NCBI GenBank assembly: GCA_003278065.1
Contig: QCHE01000006.1
Location: 1 to 40,000 of the forward strand
Origin: Pelagibacteraceae bacterium AG-390-O04
Lineage (GTDB): Bacteria; Pseudomonadota; Alphaproteobacteria; Pelagibacterales; Pelagibacteraceae
Length of the DNA: 40,000 nt
Direction of reading: 5' to 3'
Positions 37,098 through 40,000 of the stretch are shown in pieces (the first letter of the stretch is position 1; every line of letters starts with the position of its first letter). A program made the position numbers and the translations under genes. The notes under the pieces are model-generated. The model saw only the letters and a list, made by a program, of their open reading frames with translations. It had not been told where the DNA came from and ran no database searches.

Positions 37098-37502
37098 ATG
37101 GTAACGTTTAGAAACAATAGCAATATAAGAAGAAACAACTTTCGTAGGAATGACAGAGGTTTTAAATCAAACGGGAACAGACCTAAATTTGTATCAAATT
37201 TGAATAATGAAAATTTTCAAAGAAAAATTCCTGGCAGAAATAATCACAACGCTTCTAAATTAATAGAAAAATATAATAATCTTGCAAGAGAAGCTTTGTC
37301 AAATGGCGATAAAATACTTTCAGAAAATTATTTTCAACACGCAGATTATTTTACAAGGGTATTAAATGAGCAAGAAAGTCATAGAAAAGCAAAATTTGGG
37401 GAAAACTCAACTGATGCTAATAAAAAATTGGATACAAAAAATATTGAAAATAAAGAAACTGAAGTTGTAGAGGAATCAAAAAGTAAAACAGCTGAAGTCT
37501 AA
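37098..37502 (+). CDS. DUF4167 domain protein
   Basis: 134 residues. A basic, asparagine/arginine-rich N-terminus (NNFRRNDRGFKSNGNRP) leads into the conserved DUF4167 block at about residues 45-95 (NASKLIEKYNNLAREALSNGDKI, ENYFQHADYFTRVLNE). The acidic tail is low-complexity. The function is unknown; the basic start suggests RNA or ribosome contact, and location after prfA/prmC is usual in alphaproteobacteria. Ten bases separate it from prmC. Confidence 0.88.
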   Translation: MVTFRNNSNIRRNNFRRNDRGFKSNGNRPKFVSNLNNENFQRKIPGRNNHNASKLIEKYNNLAREALSNGDKILSENYFQHADYFTRVLNEQESHRKAKFGENSTDANKKLDTKNIENKETEVVEESKSKTAEV

Positions 37503-37525
37503 AAAGATCTCTAAGTATTTAAAAA

Positions 37526-38818
37526 TTATTTAATCCCTATTATCTTTTCTGATTTTAAAACGTTTAGTTTTATTTTTTTCGTTTCAAATATCTTTCTCTC
37601 ATCCCCTTTTAAAATTTTTCCAGAGGGTAACTTTAAAGTTTGTGAATTGACTCTTTTCCCATTTATCAAAACCTCATAATGGAGATGTGGACCCGTTGAT
37701 TTACCAGTTGAACCAACGTAGCCAATTATTTGACCTTGTTTTACTCTTTTGCCATTTCTAATTCCCGTTGCAAATTTTGACATGTGTGCATATATAGTTT
37801 CATATGTTGAATTATGTCTTATCATCACACAATTACCACCACCTCCACACCATCCTGCTTTTTTAACCACTCCTGAACCTGATGCCATTATAGGTGTGCC
37901 CATCGGTGCTGCAAAATCAGTTCCACGATGCATTTTGTTAAATCCATCAATAGGATGTTTTCTCATTCCAAAAGGTGATGATAATCGTGCACCGTTAATT
38001 GGTGTTTTCATTAATGCTTTTCGAATACTTTTTCCATTTTTATCATAGTGTCCAATACTTCCTTTTTTATCGAAGTAATAAAGTGAATTATCTTCACCAC
38101 TTAATATAAGATTAGCAAAAAGTATATTACCAGTTTCAATTATTTTTTCATTTTCATCCACAAAAACTTCGTACATAATTTGAAATCTATCTCTTTTTCT
38201 AATATCTCTTTGGAAGTCAACTTGAAAACCATAAACTCTCGCAAATTCAATTATTGTACTTACAGGAATTTTTTTATCTGTTGCTGATTTATATAAGCTT
38301 TGAATAATCAAATTTTCTTTATAAATAATCTTTTTATTTAGTTTAGTTAATATAATTTCTTGATTAAAATTGTCAGTATCATTGTTTCTAGTTAAAAGAA
38401 TTCTTTCTTTATTAGATATTTGAAATATAAAATTTTTAACTGAATTATTTGATTGATCAATAGTAAGATAAATTTTTTGATTAGTGTTTAGTTTATTTAA
38501 ATTTACTTTTTTAGAAAGTTTATTTTTAATATTTTGTATTTCATTTTTATTAATTGAATATTCATTCAAGATACTATCAAAAGTTTCTCCTATATTTATC
38601 TGATGTCTTATTTTTTTAAATTTTGGCTCCAAATTATAAAAAAAATGATTTAGAGTTTTTTTAAAATAAATATTATTAATTATACTTTTGTAGTTATCAG
38701 TAATTTTCATTTTTGTGTAATTATGGTAACTCGTTGAAATAATAGTGACTAATAAAAGTATACCTAAAGCTATAATCTCATTTTTATTTTTAAATTTGCT
38801 TTTGAATTTGTTTAACAT
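37526..38818 (-). CDS. M23 family peptidoglycan metallopeptidase
   Basis: 430 residues. An N-terminal membrane helix at about 15-33 (EIIALGILLLVTIISTSYH), a LysM/OapA-like middle region (INIGETFDSILNEYSINKNEI) and a C-terminal LytM domain. Zinc ligands His297 and Asp301 (HRGTDFAAP) and His380, with His345 (YAHMSK) and His378 (PHLHYEV), are all present, so it should be active. It probably cuts peptide cross-links in the cell wall as an endopeptidase during growth or division. Convergent with the DUF4167 gene; it starts 51 bases from a bidirectional terminator. Confidence 0.9.
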   Translation of the reverse strand: MLNKFKSKFKNKNEIIALGILLLVTIISTSYHNYTKMKITDNYKSIINNIYFKKTLNHFFYNLEPKFKKIRHQINIGETFDSILNEYSINKNEIQNIKNKLSKKVNLNKLNTNQKIYLTIDQSNNSVKNFIFQISNKERILLTRNNDTDNFNQEIILTKLNKKIIYKENLIIQSLYKSATDKKIPVSTIIEFARVYGFQVDFQRDIRKRDRFQIMYEVFVDENEKIIETGNILFANLILSGEDNSLYYFDKKGSIGHYDKNGKSIRKALMKTPINGARLSSPFGMRKHPIDGFNKMHRGTDFAAPMGTPIMASGSGVVKKAGWCGGGGNCVMIRHNSTYETIYAHMSKFATGIRNGKRVKQGQIIGYVGSTGKSTGPHLHYEVLINGKRVNSQTLKLPSGKILKGDERKIFETKKIKLNVLKSEKIIGIK

Positions 38819-38868
38819 CTATAATTTTTAAATTTTCAATTATTAGTTCACCATTATTAAAAAATCAA

Positions 38869-38897
38869 AAAAAACCCTTAAAAATGAAGGGTTTTTT
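38869..38897. terminator. Strong bidirectional intrinsic terminator
   Basis: A perfect 11-bp inverted repeat AAAAAACCCTT / AAGGGTTTTTT around a 7-base loop, with T-runs on both strands outside it. It lies in the divergent region between the M23 gene (-) and the rRNA operon (+), not after any annotated gene. It may insulate the rRNA promoter from upstream transcripts, or stop minus-strand transcripts coming from the rRNA side, or end an unannotated small RNA. Confidence 0.75.
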
Positions 38898-38920
38898 ATA
38901 GTTTTTTTACTCTTAAACGC

Positions 38921-38948
38921 TTGATTTCTCATAATTTTAGCCTATAAG
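38921..38948 (+). promoter_or_regulatory. Candidate rRNA operon promoter
   Basis: TTGATT (38921-38926) and TATAAG (38943-38948) are 16 bases apart, just downstream of the terminator. This would give a leader of about 200 bases before 16S, a normal rRNA operon length. A second weaker candidate -10 (TATAAA, 39028-39033) exists. Confidence 0.4.
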
Positions 38949-38954
38949 CATCAA

Positions 38955-39155
38955 ACTTTCTCAGTAAAATTAATGTAATTTAATAAATTAATTGAGGATT
39001 ATTGGGCTTTTTTAGTTCAATTAGCTGTATAAAAAGTAAATATTTAAGAAGAGAAGTGTGGACGGTTAAGGTTACCAAAATTTGTCGTACACACTTCAAC
39101 ATTATATAAATTTTATTCTTAGAATTTATATAGAAGCTAGTGTGCGCCGTTTTTA
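38955..39155 (+). other. Structured leader of the rRNA operon
   Basis: The region between the candidate promoter and 16S holds two hairpins. The first has arms GAAGTGTG (39053-39060) and CACACTTC (39090-39097) with a nested inner pairing GAC/GTC and GGT/ACC. The second has 10-bp arms TATATAAATT (39103-39112) and AATTTATATA (39123-39132). Neither is followed by a T-run, so processing or antitermination is more likely than termination. No tRNA or protein gene is visible in 38819-39155. Confidence 0.5.
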
Positions 39156-40000
39156 AACTTGAGAGTTTGATCATGGCTCAGAACGTACGCTGGCGGCACG
39201 CCTAACACATGCAAGTCGAACGAAGTAGCAATACTTAGTGGCAGACGGGTGAGTAACATGTAGGTATCTACCCTATGGCCTGGAATAACACGAGGAAACT
39301 TGTGCTAATACCGGATAAGTCTTTACGGAGAAAGCTTTATGCACCATTGGATGAGCCTGCAATTGATTAGTTTGTTGGTAGGGTAATGGCCTACCAAGAC
39401 TGTGATCAATAGCTGATTTGAGAGGATGATCAGCCACATTGGGACTGAGACACGGCCCAAACTCCTACGGGAGGCAGCAGTGGGGAATCTTGCACAATGG
39501 AGGAAACTCTGATGCAGCGATGCCGCGTGAGTGAAGAAGGCCTTTGGGTTGTAAAGCTCTTTCGTCGGGGAAGAAAATGACTGTACCCGAATAAGAAGGT
39601 CCGGCTAACTTCGTGCCAGCAGCCGCGGTAATACGAAGGGACCTAGCGTAGTTCGGAATTACTGGGCTTAAAGAGTTCGTAGGTTGTTGAAATAGTTGGT
39701 GGTGAAATCCCAGAGCTTAACTCTGGAACTGCCATCAAAACTTTTCAGCTAGAGTTTGATAGAGGAAAGCAGAATTTCTAGTGTAGAGGTGAAATTCGTA
39801 GATATTAGAAAGAATACCAATTGCGAAGGCAGCTTTCTGGATCATTACTGACACTGAGGAACGAAAGCATGGGTAGCGAAGAGGATTAGATACCCTCGTA
39901 GTCCATGCCGTAAACGATGTGTGTTAGACGTTGGAAATTTATTTTCAGTGTCGCAGCGAAAGCGATAAACACACCGCCTGGGGAGTACGACCGCAAGGTT
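39156..40000 (+). rRNA. rrs: 16S ribosomal RNA, 5' part
   Basis: Begins near AACTTGAGAGTTTGATCATG and runs off the window. Universal segments are intact: GGCGGCACGCCTAACACATG, CTCCTACGGGAGGCAGCAGT (338 region), GTGCCAGCAGCCGCGGTAAT (515 region), GGATTAGATACCC (785 region). The 22 bases at 39564-39585 are the exact complement of the SAR11 441R target, placing the genome in SAR11. The 5' end is estimated by comparison with E. coli. About 845 bases are present, so the 3' end, tRNAs and 23S lie outside. Confidence 0.98.

Noticed and set aside
38980-39174. A 64-codon minus-strand open frame overlapping the start of 16S
   Set aside because: It runs through the rRNA leader and the conserved 16S start and has no protein-like features.
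1-40000. CRISPR array, insertion sequence or prophage
   Set aside because: No regularly spaced direct repeats, transposase or integrase motifs, or phage structural genes were seen; only one phage-like exonuclease gene.

Overview
This window comes from a streamlined, very AT-rich alphaproteobacterium of the SAR11 (Pelagibacterales) group. The partial 16S rRNA gene at the right edge contains, at 39564-39585, the exact complement of the classic SAR11 441R oligonucleotide target. The gene content (GcrA, DUF4167, DUF1178, a membrane-anchored cycM-type cytochrome c, an NDUFA9-like protein), the very short intergenic gaps and the many 1-50 base gene overlaps fit the same assignment. I saw no insertion sequence, prophage, CRISPR array or tRNA gene. 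Only one stretch longer than 300 bases lacks a protein gene (38819-39155), and it is the upstream region of the rRNA operon.

Layout. 1-3228 (+): three nuclease-related genes, rmuC (cut by the window edge), a phage-like PD-(D/E)XK exonuclease and an exonuclease I homologue. 3263-3580 (+): a thioredoxin. 3577-11095 (-): one dense block reading rpsA, ihfB, pyrF, trpF, trpB, trpA, accD, folC. 11259-15525 (-): rnd, kdsD/kpsF, lptC, lptB, aroA. 15542-19849: an NDUFA9-like reductase (+), gcrA (-), argD-argF (+), cycM (-). 19958-24256 (+): kdsB, pheA, the SRP RNA gene ffs, dnaX, ybaB, recR. 24246-32782: glcB (-), accA (+), secA (-), argJ (+), a DUF1178 gene (+), ubiG (-). 32852-37502 (+): lysC, ispG, prfA, prmC, DUF4167. 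37526-38818 (-): an M23 peptidase. Then a bidirectional terminator, a structured leader and the 5' part of 16S rRNA (+).

How the genes work together. Most are core anabolism: tryptophan (trpFBA), phenylalanine (pheA), the shikimate pathway (aroA), arginine (argJ, argD, argF), lysine/threonine entry (lysC), pyrimidines (pyrF), folate (folC), fatty acid entry (accA, accD), isoprenoids (ispG), ubiquinone (ubiG), and Kdo/LPS synthesis and transport (kdsD, kdsB, lptC, lptB). The remainder serve information processing: dnaX/ybaB/recR, the nucleases, rpsA, ihfB, prfA/prmC, secA and ffs.

Three genes (folC, rpsA, DUF1178) are broken by single-base length changes, each inside an A/T homopolymer. Because rpsA is normally essential, sequencing or assembly error is the most economical explanation; slippage at poly(A) is a testable alternative. 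The most biologically interesting points are a TrpB with a substituted catalytic loop, an AccA with a predicted C-terminal membrane segment, an SRP RNA whose apical loop reads UAAC, a candidate dnaX frameshift site, absence of a recognisable glycine riboswitch before malate synthase, and a strong terminator hairpin in the divergent region before the rRNA operon. I did not find a clearly new multi-gene system; the left-edge nuclease cluster is the nearest candidate.
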